From Bacteroides sp. 214 (GTDB taxonomy: Bacteria > Bacteroidota > Bacteroidia > Bacteroidales > Bacteroidaceae), in NCBI RefSeq assembly GCF_010501015.1, contig NZ_QVML01000003.1, positions 120,486 through 184,485 on the forward strand: 64,000 nucleotides of DNA. The letters are read 5' to 3'. The translations under genes and the position numbers were made by a program. The notes under the pieces are model-generated. The model made no database searches and was not told where the DNA came from. It was given only the letters and a program-made list of their open reading frames with translations. Positions 28,101 to 35,575 of this stretch are shown here, piece after piece. How positions within the stretch are numbered: position 1 is the first letter of the stretch; each line of letters begins with the position of its first letter.

Positions 28101-29576
28101 GTTGCCCGATTGGGTTAGGTAACCAACAAAATCAAGGTTTTTATCGAAAATGCGTATAATAGCATCTTTGCTTCCAGTCCATATAAATCCATTGTTGTCT
28201 TCGAACAAAGCGCGAACTTCGTTCTCGGTCGATTCATAATCATTGAGATTTATTGGATGTGTTTCGAAAGCGCTATAATTGAATGTAACCTTTTCAATGC
28301 CGTTGTTTGCTGTTGCAAGCCATAGATTGCCCTGATTGTCGGAAAAAGCAATGGACATTTTGTTGGATGATGTCCAACCGGATTGTAGTTGTTTGTTGAA
28401 GAATGGAACTAATTGCTGTTTCCCCCGGTCATAGTATGAAAATCCCCCGCCAACAGGATGAACCCACATATTGCGATAAATATCTTCGAAGAGAAACACA
28501 CCTTGTTGCGTGTTAATCCACTTCCCGCTATGAGAATCGGTAATGACATGGTGGGCGATTTCTTTTGTCAGCGGATTGAAATGCGTAATACCCAACTCGT
28601 CAAGTTGCATCCATATTTCGTGATAGCTGTCTTGAAAAACAGAGAGTACTTTATTGCTTTTAAGCTGGTGGTTTGTATGAGTATTGTAATGCTCGCTTTT
28701 TTGACTTTCCATGTCGTATATAAAGAAACCATCATCTTCTGTACCCAAAAACAGTCTGTTATCAGAAAGTGAATCTATAGTGATAATGTGCGAATTTGTG
28801 GGTGTTTCAATTAAAGAGAATCGTCCACCCTGCTTTTGATAACGCCATATCCTGCCATGACGAGAAGTAAAGAGAATATCTTCTTCTCGTTCGAGCATAC
28901 TATAGAATGGTTGTTTTTGTTCTTGGTTACTTTGTTGGTTTTCGACGAAGAAGGCAACCGGGCTATTTGAATTCGGAGGTAATTGATAAATTCCGTTATT
29001 GGTAAGTACCCATTGATTGTGTTGTCTGTCTTGTGCTATGCGACTAACGGATTCGATGTTGGGTATGTTGTTGGCGTGTGAGAAGTTTTCGGCTGTCAGG
29101 CTATGATCTTCCGGATTGGTTTTTATATGAATGAGCCCTTCGTACTCTGTACTAATCCATACATCTCCGGCAGGCAATACATAGCATGCTATGGTACGAT
29201 ATTTATTGTACGGTATAGATTGAAACTGTTCGGTTTGCGGATTAAATCGAAATATCTGGCCATCATAGTTTAGTATCCAGATATAGCCATATTTATCTTC
29301 GGCAATATAGTCGATGCGGTTATTCGTTAATCCGATAAAATCACCTAATGAGGCTTTATAGTTTTTAAAAGTGTATCCATCAAATTTGCTAATGCCGTCC
29401 CATGTAGAAAACCAGAGATTTCCTTTATGATCCTGAATAATGTGGGTTACTGTTTTTTGCGAAAGACCGTCTTTTGCCGTATACTGTGTAAATACATGCG
29501 GTGGCTGGGCATATATGCTCGTGGTTATGCATATCACAAATAATGGCAGTAGCAATCGGAGTATTGAGTTTTTCAT
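25155..29576 (-). CDS. Hybrid two-component system with two-domain beta-propeller sensor (HTCS)
   Basis: A 1,473-residue sensor-regulator, starting at the ATG at 29576 (the open frame extends to a TTG at 29582). A signal peptide (to about 24, SIYAQ) is followed by a long periplasmic region made of repeated LWFSTWDGISKFDG-type propeller blades (about 25-780), a Y_Y_Y domain (about 790-870), a membrane helix (about 905-928), a histidine kinase with His955 in SHELRTPL, an ATPase domain with SSGIGLSLVKEL, a receiver with Asp1261 in ISDVMMPQ, and an AraC-type DNA-binding end (about 1385-1473). Such HTCS proteins bind a specific oligosaccharide and activate the adjoining susCD locus; here that is most likely the esterase-susCD locus. 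The exact -7 box TATATTTG (29580-29587) lies only 3 bp before the ATG. Confidence 0.95.
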   Translation of the reverse strand: MKNSILRLLLPLFVICITTSIYAQPPHVFTQYTAKDGLSQKTVTHIIQDHKGNLWFSTWDGISKFDGYTFKNYKASLGDFIGLTNNRIDYIAEDKYGYIWILNYDGQIFRFNPQTEQFQSIPYNKYRTIACYVLPAGDVWISTEYEGLIHIKTNPEDHSLTAENFSHANNIPNIESVSRIAQDRQHNQWVLTNNGIYQLPPNSNSPVAFFVENQQSNQEQKQPFYSMLEREEDILFTSRHGRIWRYQKQGGRFSLIETPTNSHIITIDSLSDNRLFLGTEDDGFFIYDMESQKSEHYNTHTNHQLKSNKVLSVFQDSYHEIWMQLDELGITHFNPLTKEIAHHVITDSHSGKWINTQQGVFLFEDIYRNMWVHPVGGGFSYYDRGKQQLVPFFNKQLQSGWTSSNKMSIAFSDNQGNLWLATANNGIEKVTFNYSAFETHPINLNDYESTENEVRALFEDNNGFIWTGSKDAIIRIFDKNLDFVGYLTQSGNISATIKETLGMAYSITQDHKGVVWIGTKGNGLISATPIKDKQYRLKFYTHNADNIYSLSDNNIYCVYEDTKGKLWIATYGGGLNYVDYDKHNETIFINHRNHLKNYPINQCSRTRFITSDRKGNIWIGSTAGLLTFKDDFVEPERITFNRYTRIPGDLSSLGNGDVHCIYLTQKEELYIATFGGGLSKLILYDDEKAHFQTYTTQDGLPSDILLSLEEDTHGNIWITTEEELCKFNPETMITESYAAKFFPTRLRFNEGAAVRNQQGDILLNTNKGIFAFHPDSIYKSNYTPKITLSQLQLGDKVILPTDQSGILQVNIDDTHKLTLSHRNNAISIQYAALDMRFPEDILYAYTLKGFEKEWNYVNKRRIATYTNLPKGEYTFIVKSTNSDGVWMENDRSLSIEILPSFWETPWAILIYTLGLIAIVLTTVYILFSFYRLKNEVVIEQKVSDLKLRFFTNISHELRTPLTLIAGPVEQILSNSRLSNEVREQLLLVERNTGRMLRLVNQILDFRKIQNNKMKMQVQQIDAVAFVRSIMENFYAIADERQIDFKLESKQTSIYIWADADKLENVIFNLLSNAFKYTPQGKQIAVIITENEKQLLISVQDKGIGISENKQKSLFVRFENIVDRNLFNQPSSGIGLSLVKELVEMHKGEITLDSTLGAGSNFTIILPKGKEHFDDDIEFILTDYVSGQKPLKAYQEIATMHIEEEIEVNTNKETMLLVEDNEELRFFLRTIFIDYFNIIEAKNGKEGVLKAKEYTPDIIISDVMMPQMDGIEMMKELRADMNTSHIPIVLLTAKSNIESKIEGMELGADDYITKPFSGTYLKARIFNLLEQRKKLQALYCASLITHTNDEQAEKETTDIQTPTLSAYDQKFMNNLMKLMNENMDNGTLMVEHLAGSLNMSRSVFFKKLKSLIGLSPVEFIKEVRMKRAAKLIEEGENNMAQIAYMVGFNDPHYFSKCFKQVFSMTPTEYKETRK

Positions 29577-29800
29577 ACACAAATATATATGGATGTTTTG
29601 CTATATTGGTGTAAAATATGACCTTAATGCTGGAAAAATTAGATTTTAATCTTCATATTCGATAGGGACAGTTTACAAAATTGATTCAAAAAGCTCATTT
29701 CACTCTCAATCTGTTGCAAAATCTCCAATATTTCCCGTAATTTGTGCTGAAGTTATTCATGTATTTAATTACGTGAGATACAATTAATAATATTTGAATT

Positions 29801-30445
29801 ATGAAACGACTATTGTATCTTTTTTGCCTCTTAGTTTCTTTCTCTGTTTCAAAAGGAACGGCTTTTGCTCAAAACTGGATTTTGAGTGAGTTTATAGAAA
29901 ACCAGTCCGAAGGGGTTCATTATAAAGGAAACCCTGAAGTTGTTGATTCTCCATATGGGAAGGCTGTTTCCTTTGATGGGATAGATGATGGGATTTTTTT
30001 AGATCAAATGCCACTGGCAGGTTTAGAACAGTTTACCATCGAAGCTATTTTTAAGCCCGAGAGTGGAGGCAACTTTGAGCAACGCTTCTTTCACACTGGT
30101 GAGGTTCGGGGAGACAGAGTGTTGTTTGAACTTCGCGCAACTGAGACCGAATGGTATTTCGATGCCTATATTAAATGCGGGGACAATCCAAAAGCCTTAA
30201 TTGAACCGGAGCTTAAACACCCGCTCGATCAATGGTTTCACGTAGCCTTTGTTATCGATAAAGGGAAGTTGACCACTTACGTTAATGGTAAAAAAGAACT
30301 TGAAGGTGCCATTGATTTTTCACCGATTAAAACAGGAAAGACTTCGTTTGGTGTTCGTCTCAATGAGCAATCATGGTTTAAGGGAGTAATTAAGCAAATA
30401 AAAATTACGCCCAAAGCACTTGACTCTGAAGAGTTCTTAATGTAA
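29801..30445 (+). CDS. Exported LamG/concanavalin A-like domain protein
   Basis: A 214-residue protein with a signal peptide (to about residue 24, AFAQ) and one LamG-like jelly-roll domain filling the rest. Typical features are GKAVSFDGIDDGIFLDQM, FTIEAIFKPE, QWFHVAFVIDKGKLTTYVNGK and a closing FKGVIKQIKITPKAL. LamG domains bind glycans or form accessory modules; no catalytic domain is present. It is divergent from the HTCS gene and 12 bp upstream of a radical SAM gene. It may bind sugar in the periplasm or at the surface, but no substrate can be assigned. Confidence 0.78.
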   Translation: MKRLLYLFCLLVSFSVSKGTAFAQNWILSEFIENQSEGVHYKGNPEVVDSPYGKAVSFDGIDDGIFLDQMPLAGLEQFTIEAIFKPESGGNFEQRFFHTGEVRGDRVLFELRATETEWYFDAYIKCGDNPKALIEPELKHPLDQWFHVAFVIDKGKLTTYVNGKKELEGAIDFSPIKTGKTSFGVRLNEQSWFKGVIKQIKITPKALDSEEFLM

Positions 30446-30457
30446 AAAAATATACCT

Positions 30458-31234
30458 ATGGCAACTGTTATCTACCCTTCCCCTATATTTGGTCCTGTTC
30501 ATTCGCGTCGATTAGGTGTTTCTTTGGGAATAAACCTACTCCCGGGCGATGGCAAGGTCTGTTCATTCGACTGTGTTTACTGTGAGTGTGGATTCAATGC
30601 CGATTTCAAAACAAAATCGCCGCTACCTACGCGCGAGGAAGTACGTACCGCCTTGGAACAGCGCCTGATGGAGATGAAAAAGAATGGTCCTACTCCCGAT
30701 GTATTGACCTTTGCTGGTAACGGAGAGCCAACAATCCATCCGAATTTTGCTCAGATTATAGACAATACGCTTGCTTTGCGCAATACCTATTTCCCAAATG
30801 CTAAAGTTAGCGTGTTGAGCAATGCTGTTCATATTACCCGGCCGGAAGTATTCGAAGCACTTAGCAAGGTAGATAACAATATCCTTAAACTGGATACGGT
30901 AGACGAAGCATACATCCGCTTGCTCGATCGTCCGGTTGCCCGCTACTCTCTTCCCGAAGTTATTGAGCGTATGATTGCTTTTAGTGGTAATTGCATCATT
31001 CAAACTATGTTTTTGAAAGGAACTTATTTGGGTAAGGATGTTAATAATACCACCGATAAGTATGTTCTTCCGTGGATTGAAACATTGAAAAAGATAGCCC
31101 CCCGCCAAGTAATGATTTATACCATAGACCGCGAAACACCCAACCAAGAGCTACAGAAAGCATCGCCCGAAGAACTTGATCACATCAAAGAACTGTTGTT
31201 GGCAGCAGGTTTTTCTGTTTCGGTATCTTACTAA
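30458..31234 (+). CDS. Radical SAM protein
   Basis: A 258-residue radical SAM enzyme. The [4Fe-4S] cluster cysteines are Cys35, Cys39 and Cys42 in VCSFDCVYC, followed by a glycine-rich SAM-binding segment (FAGNGEPTIHPNF, about 82-94). The N-terminal sequence IFGPVHSRRLGVSLGINLLP is typical of the Bacteroidetes members of the COG0731-like group, whose reaction is mostly unknown. There is no C-terminal extra cluster domain and no obvious peptide substrate gene next to it. It is 12 bp after the LamG gene and probably co-transcribed. The family name is secure; the reaction is not. Confidence 0.88.
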   Translation: MATVIYPSPIFGPVHSRRLGVSLGINLLPGDGKVCSFDCVYCECGFNADFKTKSPLPTREEVRTALEQRLMEMKKNGPTPDVLTFAGNGEPTIHPNFAQIIDNTLALRNTYFPNAKVSVLSNAVHITRPEVFEALSKVDNNILKLDTVDEAYIRLLDRPVARYSLPEVIERMIAFSGNCIIQTMFLKGTYLGKDVNNTTDKYVLPWIETLKKIAPRQVMIYTIDRETPNQELQKASPEELDHIKELLLAAGFSVSVSY

Positions 31235-31241
31235 AGAAGAA

Positions 31242-31275
31242 AGCCGTTGAGAAGAACGCTTTCTTGTCAACGGCT
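31242..31275 (+). terminator. Hairpin after the radical SAM gene, possible terminator
   Basis: Nine-bp arms (AGCCGTTGA, 31242-31250; TCAACGGCT, 31267-31275) with an inner AAGAA/TTCTT stem, starting 7 bp after the stop codon. A T-run (ATTTTT) comes only about 13 bp later, so it may act as a weak or processed 3' end. Confidence 0.5.
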
Positions 31276-31419
31276 CGAAGAAACACCATTTTTAATCATC
31301 AACTAACTGAGAGGATCTTTTTTGAACTGCAATGATACATACGATTCCCATTCCTATAAAACAAAATATATGAATGGGGCTTTTTTATCTACGAATGGAT
31401 TAGTTTTCGGCTTTCCGTA

Positions 31420-32334
31420 CTAATTTATTGCATGCACCTTCTTTCTATATTCCAGTGGCGATACTCCAGTGTGCTTTTTAAAAAACTTGCCAAATGCCGA
31501 CTGGTCCGAGAATCGTAGCTCTTCCGAAATATCCTGTATAGAAATATTATGCCTGCGCAATAAGATTTTTGCTTCGACTATACGAGCTTCATTTAACCAG
31601 TCCATAACTGTTTTGCCTGTAACGGCTTTTATGGCGCGCGAAAGATAGACAGGTGTAACACAAAGTTCTGTGGAGTATTGCGATACCTCGTTCCACTCTT
31701 TTCCATTGGAAACCACCAAATGCATAAATTTCAATGCTAACTCCTCATTGTGGGTGGTCTTATAGTCAGTTTTGATCGTTTTTATGCGTTGAATTTGAAT
31801 GTTTGTCATTTCCATGATGAAGTTACTTACTTCATTTAATACCACGCCTCGATGAAAAAAGTGCTCTTTCTCTTTAATATTATGCTGCAATCGCTGTAGA
31901 ATGGTTACCATAAGAGCGAAATCTTTCGCATCTAACTTTGTTATTGGGCTGAAACGTTTATTTATGATAAACTCATTGGGTAATGTAGAGAGTTTATGCG
32001 AGAGCTCTTTCAGTAATTCGCGTGCGAAGACAACGTAGTATCCTTTTGCATCGTGTGATAGCTGAATAGAATTTAGTAAGTGTTTGTGAGTTAGCTCTAA
32101 AATAGTATGCTGCGTTACGCGGTACGGCAAATAATCTACTGTTATTACAATTTCTCCTTTGACTACAAGCAACACGGCAAGCGCATCCAACCGTATCAGT
32201 AAATCACTTCCTTTCCGTTTGAACTCTTGATTACCGTCTATCTCTACAACGATAACTTGATCTTGAAATATATCAGCAGAACTCTCTACTACCTGCAGAA
32301 GATTATCAAACGATACACTTATTTCTCTTCCCAT
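31420..32334 (-). CDS. AraC-family transcriptional regulator
   Basis: A 304-residue regulator with a C-terminal AraC-type double helix-turn-helix (about 205-304): first helix pair around VTPVYLSRAIKAVTG, second ISEELRFSDQSAFGKFFKKHTG. The N-terminal about 190 residues look like a cupin-type effector domain without a clear ligand motif. I start it at the ATG at 32334; the upstream ATG at 32427 would place the likely promoter inside the coding region. It is divergent from the TetR-efflux operon across 234 bp. It could control the efflux genes or itself; no target site is proven. Confidence 0.88.
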   Translation of the reverse strand: MGREISVSFDNLLQVVESSADIFQDQVIVVEIDGNQEFKRKGSDLLIRLDALAVLLVVKGEIVITVDYLPYRVTQHTILELTHKHLLNSIQLSHDAKGYYVVFARELLKELSHKLSTLPNEFIINKRFSPITKLDAKDFALMVTILQRLQHNIKEKEHFFHRGVVLNEVSNFIMEMTNIQIQRIKTIKTDYKTTHNEELALKFMHLVVSNGKEWNEVSQYSTELCVTPVYLSRAIKAVTGKTVMDWLNEARIVEAKILLRRHNISIQDISEELRFSDQSAFGKFFKKHTGVSPLEYRKKVHAIN

Positions 32335-32360
32335 GCACTTTTGGGTTATACTATGGGCTA

Positions 32361-32368
32361 CAAATATA
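32361..32368 (-). promoter_or_regulatory. Probable -7 element of the AraC-family gene
   Basis: Minus-strand TATATTTG, an exact TAnnTTTG match, ends 26 bp before the ATG at 32334. A second exact match (TATTTTTG) lies at 32382-32389 with TTTG 24 bp further upstream (32414-32417). Spacing is longer than usual, so which box is used is uncertain. Confidence 0.4.
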
Positions 32369-32501
32369 AGGGGGATAAAATCAAAAATAGAACAATATTG
32401 GTGAGAAAAGAACCAAATCACACTCATAAAATAGGTTAATCGTCAAAAATGAACCAATAAAACTACAATTCCACCAAAAGTTTTGTTGGTTTCGTCTTGC
32501 A

Positions 32502-32513
32502 ACTTTGCAAAGT
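32502..32513. promoter_or_regulatory. Perfect 12-bp palindrome, candidate TetR operator
   Basis: ACTTTGCAAAGT is its own reverse complement. It lies 55 bp upstream of the TetR gene that heads the efflux operon and overlaps a near-consensus -7 element (CAACTTTG, 32500-32507). A repressor bound here would block the promoter, the usual TetR arrangement. Binding is inferred. Confidence 0.5.
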
Positions 32514-32568
32514 CTAAGAGAAGATGTGACCTCGTAGCAAATAGAAATAAAACAAATAGATAAATAAT

Positions 32569-33135
32569 ATGGTAAGAGAAAGAATAGTACAAACAGCCAG
32601 CAGCCTTTTTGCAAAGTACGGTATTAAGAGTGTAAGTATGAACCACATAGCCGAAGTATTGCATATATCAAAGAAGACTATTTATATAGAGTTCTACAGC
32701 AAGGAAGAGGTGCTGTTGGAGTGTTTCAGGTATGAGGAAGAGCGCATACGTAAGATTATTAAAAAGAATGAAGAAGAAGCAAGCAACTCATTGGAAGCAC
32801 TTGCTATGAGCATGTCGAGTTTATATCATTATAATGCCACAATGTGTCCTGCATTCTTCAAAGACCTCAGACGCTATTCAGTTGCTCAGGATGCGTTGCT
32901 GGTTAATAAAGCAAAGATGCACGATTTACTTTTAAAATATTTCAACCGTGGTGTAGTCGAAGGCTACTTTCAATCTTCGTTTATGTACGAACCCCTTGCG
33001 TCACTTTGTCTGGAGTTATTAAGCAGTAAAGGAAATCGGCAACAACCGCAGGTTGTACTTACATTTTTGCGTGGTGTATGTACCAAGAAAGGTATAGAAG
33101 TGCTAAATAAGTTTACGGTAACAGATATGAATTAA
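32569..33135 (+). CDS. TetR-family transcriptional repressor of the efflux operon
   Basis: A 188-residue TetR-family regulator. The N-terminal DNA-binding domain (about residues 4-50) has the standard layout, IVQTASSLFAKYGIKSVSM followed by IAEVLHISKKTIYIEFYSKEE; the rest is an alpha-helical ligand-binding domain. It is the first gene of a plus-strand run with the TolC, adaptor and RND permease genes; the gap to the TolC gene is 32 bp. TetR proteins in this position normally repress their own operon until a substrate of the pump binds. The 12-bp palindrome at 32502 is a good operator candidate. Confidence 0.9.
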   Translation: MVRERIVQTASSLFAKYGIKSVSMNHIAEVLHISKKTIYIEFYSKEEVLLECFRYEEERIRKIIKKNEEEASNSLEALAMSMSSLYHYNATMCPAFFKDLRRYSVAQDALLVNKAKMHDLLLKYFNRGVVEGYFQSSFMYEPLASLCLELLSSKGNRQQPQVVLTFLRGVCTKKGIEVLNKFTVTDMN

Positions 33136-33167
33136 ACAGGTATTAGTAAAATGAAAAAAGTGAAAAG

Positions 33168-34505
33168 ATGAAAACAGTAAATGAAAAAACAAGGCGATTG
33201 ATAAATGTCGTGCTGGTTGGTTGTGTAGGGTTACTACCAGCACGGGCACAGTCATCGCAAGAAACGCTGAAACTGACACTGGAAGATGCATTGGAAGTGG
33301 CATTGAGCGAAAACCCAACCATTCGCGTAGCCGACCAAGAAGTAACCAAGAAAGGTTATGCAAAGAAAGGAACTTATGCCGCACTGTTTCCGCAAATAGA
33401 CTTGGTGGGAAACTATCAGCGCACCATTGAAAAACAGGTGATGTACATGGGCGATCAATCCATTGCAGTAGGTAGAGATAATACATGGTCGGGTGGACTC
33501 TCTGCTTCTATGCCGCTTATCTCTATATCTACGTGGAAAAGCTTGAAGATATCCGCTTATGATGTGGAGCTGTCGGTTGAGCAAGCTCGTTCGTCGCGCA
33601 TTGAATTGATAGACCACGTGAAGCGTGCTTTCTATAGCGTGTTGTTGGCTGGCGATGCATACGATGTATATAAAGAAGTTTATGACAATGCTATTTATAA
33701 TCATCGCGAGATTAAGCAGAAGTATGAACAAGGACTTGCGGCCGAGTACGATCTTATTCGTGCCAATGTAAATGTGAAGAATGCCGAACCCAATCTTTAT
33801 GATGCCGAGAACTCTATTATTTTAGCGCATTGGCAACTCAAAGCATTGCTTGGATTGGATTTGGAGAGTAATATAGAATGTATAGGTAGATTGTCCGATT
33901 ACAAAGATACGCTACTTGCCGACTTTGTTGGTACAACAACAGATTTGACCGAAAATACCGATCTGAAACAGTTGGATATACAAAGGTTGCAGCTCGAAAA
34001 GACCAAGCAAATGCAAATAGCCCAATACTATCCTTCGTTGAGTGCGTCATTCAACTATCAGTGGAACTCTATGGCTAATAATTTTAAATTAAGTAAATAC
34101 AAATGGGATCCTTATTCAACGCTGGGCGTGAATCTGACAATTCCTATTTTTTCGGGAGGCAAGCGATATAGTAATGTAAAGCAAACGCAGATATCACTGA
34201 AGCAACTCAGTGACCAACGAGAAGATATCGAGAGCAACCTTCGTCTGTCGGTAAAACAATATACCGATCAAATGAACACCTGCATCAAACAATATAGTGC
34301 AGCCACTGCGGGTGTTGCCGAGGCGGAAAAAAGCTACCTTATTACCATGAAACGGTATGAAACAGGCGAAGGTACGTTGCTCGAAATAAACGATGCGCAA
34401 CTATCACTCACGCAGTCGCAATTGAATCTTTCACAATCTATCTACAATTATCTTGTAGCTAAATCATCGCTTGAGAAGGTATTAGGGAATGTAACCGCAA
34501 AATAG
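33168..34505 (+). CDS. TolC-family outer-membrane efflux channel
   Basis: A 445-residue TolC-family protein with a signal peptide (to about residue 28, PARAQ). Two repeats of the family are visible: the first begins KLTLEDALEVALSENPTIRVA, and the long coiled-coil stretches carry YEQGLAAEYDLIRANVNVKNAEP and YETGEGTLLEINDAQLSLTQSQLN, the characteristic helices of the periplasmic tunnel. It provides the outer-membrane exit for the pump formed with the adaptor (25 bp downstream) and the RND permease. Gene order TetR-TolC-adaptor-permease is common in Bacteroidetes. Substrates are unknown. Confidence 0.93.
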   Translation: MKTVNEKTRRLINVVLVGCVGLLPARAQSSQETLKLTLEDALEVALSENPTIRVADQEVTKKGYAKKGTYAALFPQIDLVGNYQRTIEKQVMYMGDQSIAVGRDNTWSGGLSASMPLISISTWKSLKISAYDVELSVEQARSSRIELIDHVKRAFYSVLLAGDAYDVYKEVYDNAIYNHREIKQKYEQGLAAEYDLIRANVNVKNAEPNLYDAENSIILAHWQLKALLGLDLESNIECIGRLSDYKDTLLADFVGTTTDLTENTDLKQLDIQRLQLEKTKQMQIAQYYPSLSASFNYQWNSMANNFKLSKYKWDPYSTLGVNLTIPIFSGGKRYSNVKQTQISLKQLSDQREDIESNLRLSVKQYTDQMNTCIKQYSAATAGVAEAEKSYLITMKRYETGEGTLLEINDAQLSLTQSQLNLSQSIYNYLVAKSSLEKVLGNVTAK

Positions 34506-34530
34506 AATAGCAAATAAAAAAAACAACGAT

Positions 34531-35547
34531 ATGAAACAGAAAAACCTCAAAGGGGCAATGCTCCTGACATTAGTAGTGATATTAACTGCATGCAACAGCA
34601 AAGAAACGATAGTCGAGAACGTGCAAGAGCGGGTAAAAGTACAAGCGGTAACCGTAGGTTCGCATGACGTAGACCAGTTGGGTACTTTTACAGGAACCGT
34701 AGAGGCTGAAATACTCAACAACATTGCTCCGCAAAATAATATGCGTATAAAAAAAGTGTATGTAGAAGTAGGAGACCATGTGCGAGCCGGACAGAAAATG
34801 GCGGAAATGGATGCTGTGAACCTCAACCAGATTCGTCTGCAAATGGAAAACGACAAAGTGGAGTTTGAGCGTGTGGACGAATTATATAAGGTAGGTGGTA
34901 TCTCAAAATCTACTTGGGATGCAAGGAAATTGGCGTACGAAATATCTCAATCCAACTACGACAACCTGCAGGAAAATACCTTCCTTACCAGCCCCATCAG
35001 CGGATTAGTGACTAAGCGTAACTATGACAGTGGCGATATGTATAGCGGTGGAATACCTATCTATGTAGTTGAGCAGATACAGCCGGTAAAATTACTGGTT
35101 GATGTATCCGAGGTGCTGTACACCAAACTAAAGAAAGGTATGGATGTGGAAGTGAAGCTTGATGTGTTTGGTAATGAAGCCTTTCAAGGAACCATAAAAT
35201 TGATTCATCCTTCTATTGACCCCGCTACGCGCACCTTCCCTGTAGAGATTCAAATACCCAATAAGGATGAACGTATTTTACCGGGAATGTTTGCCCGTAT
35301 CACATTCAACTACGGAACCGAAAACCGTGTTATGGTACACGATCGTGCCATTGTAAAACAAACAGGCTCTGCCGATCGGTTTGTATATGTATGCAAGGAT
35401 GGCGTGGCGTACTACCGTAAAGTTATCTTGGGACAGTTGGTAGGCGATCAATATGAAATCCTCGAAGGGCTGCAAGCAGGAGAGGTAGTAGCTACCACAT
35501 CGCTCAACCGGTTAAACAACGGTACGGAAATCGAAATAGTGAATTAG
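34531..35547 (+). CDS. RND efflux periplasmic adaptor (membrane fusion protein)
   Basis: A 338-residue HlyD/AcrA-type adaptor with a lipoprotein signal (lipid Cys21, LTAC) anchoring it to the inner membrane. The lipoyl-like halves are NNMRIKKVYVEVGDHVRAGQ (about 70-90) and the second around NTFLTSPISGLVTKRNYDSGD (about 150-170), joined by a short helical hairpin. They are followed by a beta-barrel domain and the membrane-proximal domain. It couples the RND permease to the TolC channel. Length is a little short for the family because the hairpin is short. It lies between the TolC and permease genes with gaps of 25 and 28 bp. Confidence 0.93.
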   Translation: MKQKNLKGAMLLTLVVILTACNSKETIVENVQERVKVQAVTVGSHDVDQLGTFTGTVEAEILNNIAPQNNMRIKKVYVEVGDHVRAGQKMAEMDAVNLNQIRLQMENDKVEFERVDELYKVGGISKSTWDARKLAYEISQSNYDNLQENTFLTSPISGLVTKRNYDSGDMYSGGIPIYVVEQIQPVKLLVDVSEVLYTKLKKGMDVEVKLDVFGNEAFQGTIKLIHPSIDPATRTFPVEIQIPNKDERILPGMFARITFNYGTENRVMVHDRAIVKQTGSADRFVYVCKDGVAYYRKVILGQLVGDQYEILEGLQAGEVVATTSLNRLNNGTEIEIVN

Positions 35548-35575
35548 AAGTTATAATCTCAAAGAATAATTTAGT

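Noticed and set aside
32500..32507. CAACTTTG with TTTG at 32482-32485 as a full efflux promoter
   Set aside because: The 14-bp spacing is too short for a normal Bacteroides promoter; kept only as context for the palindrome.
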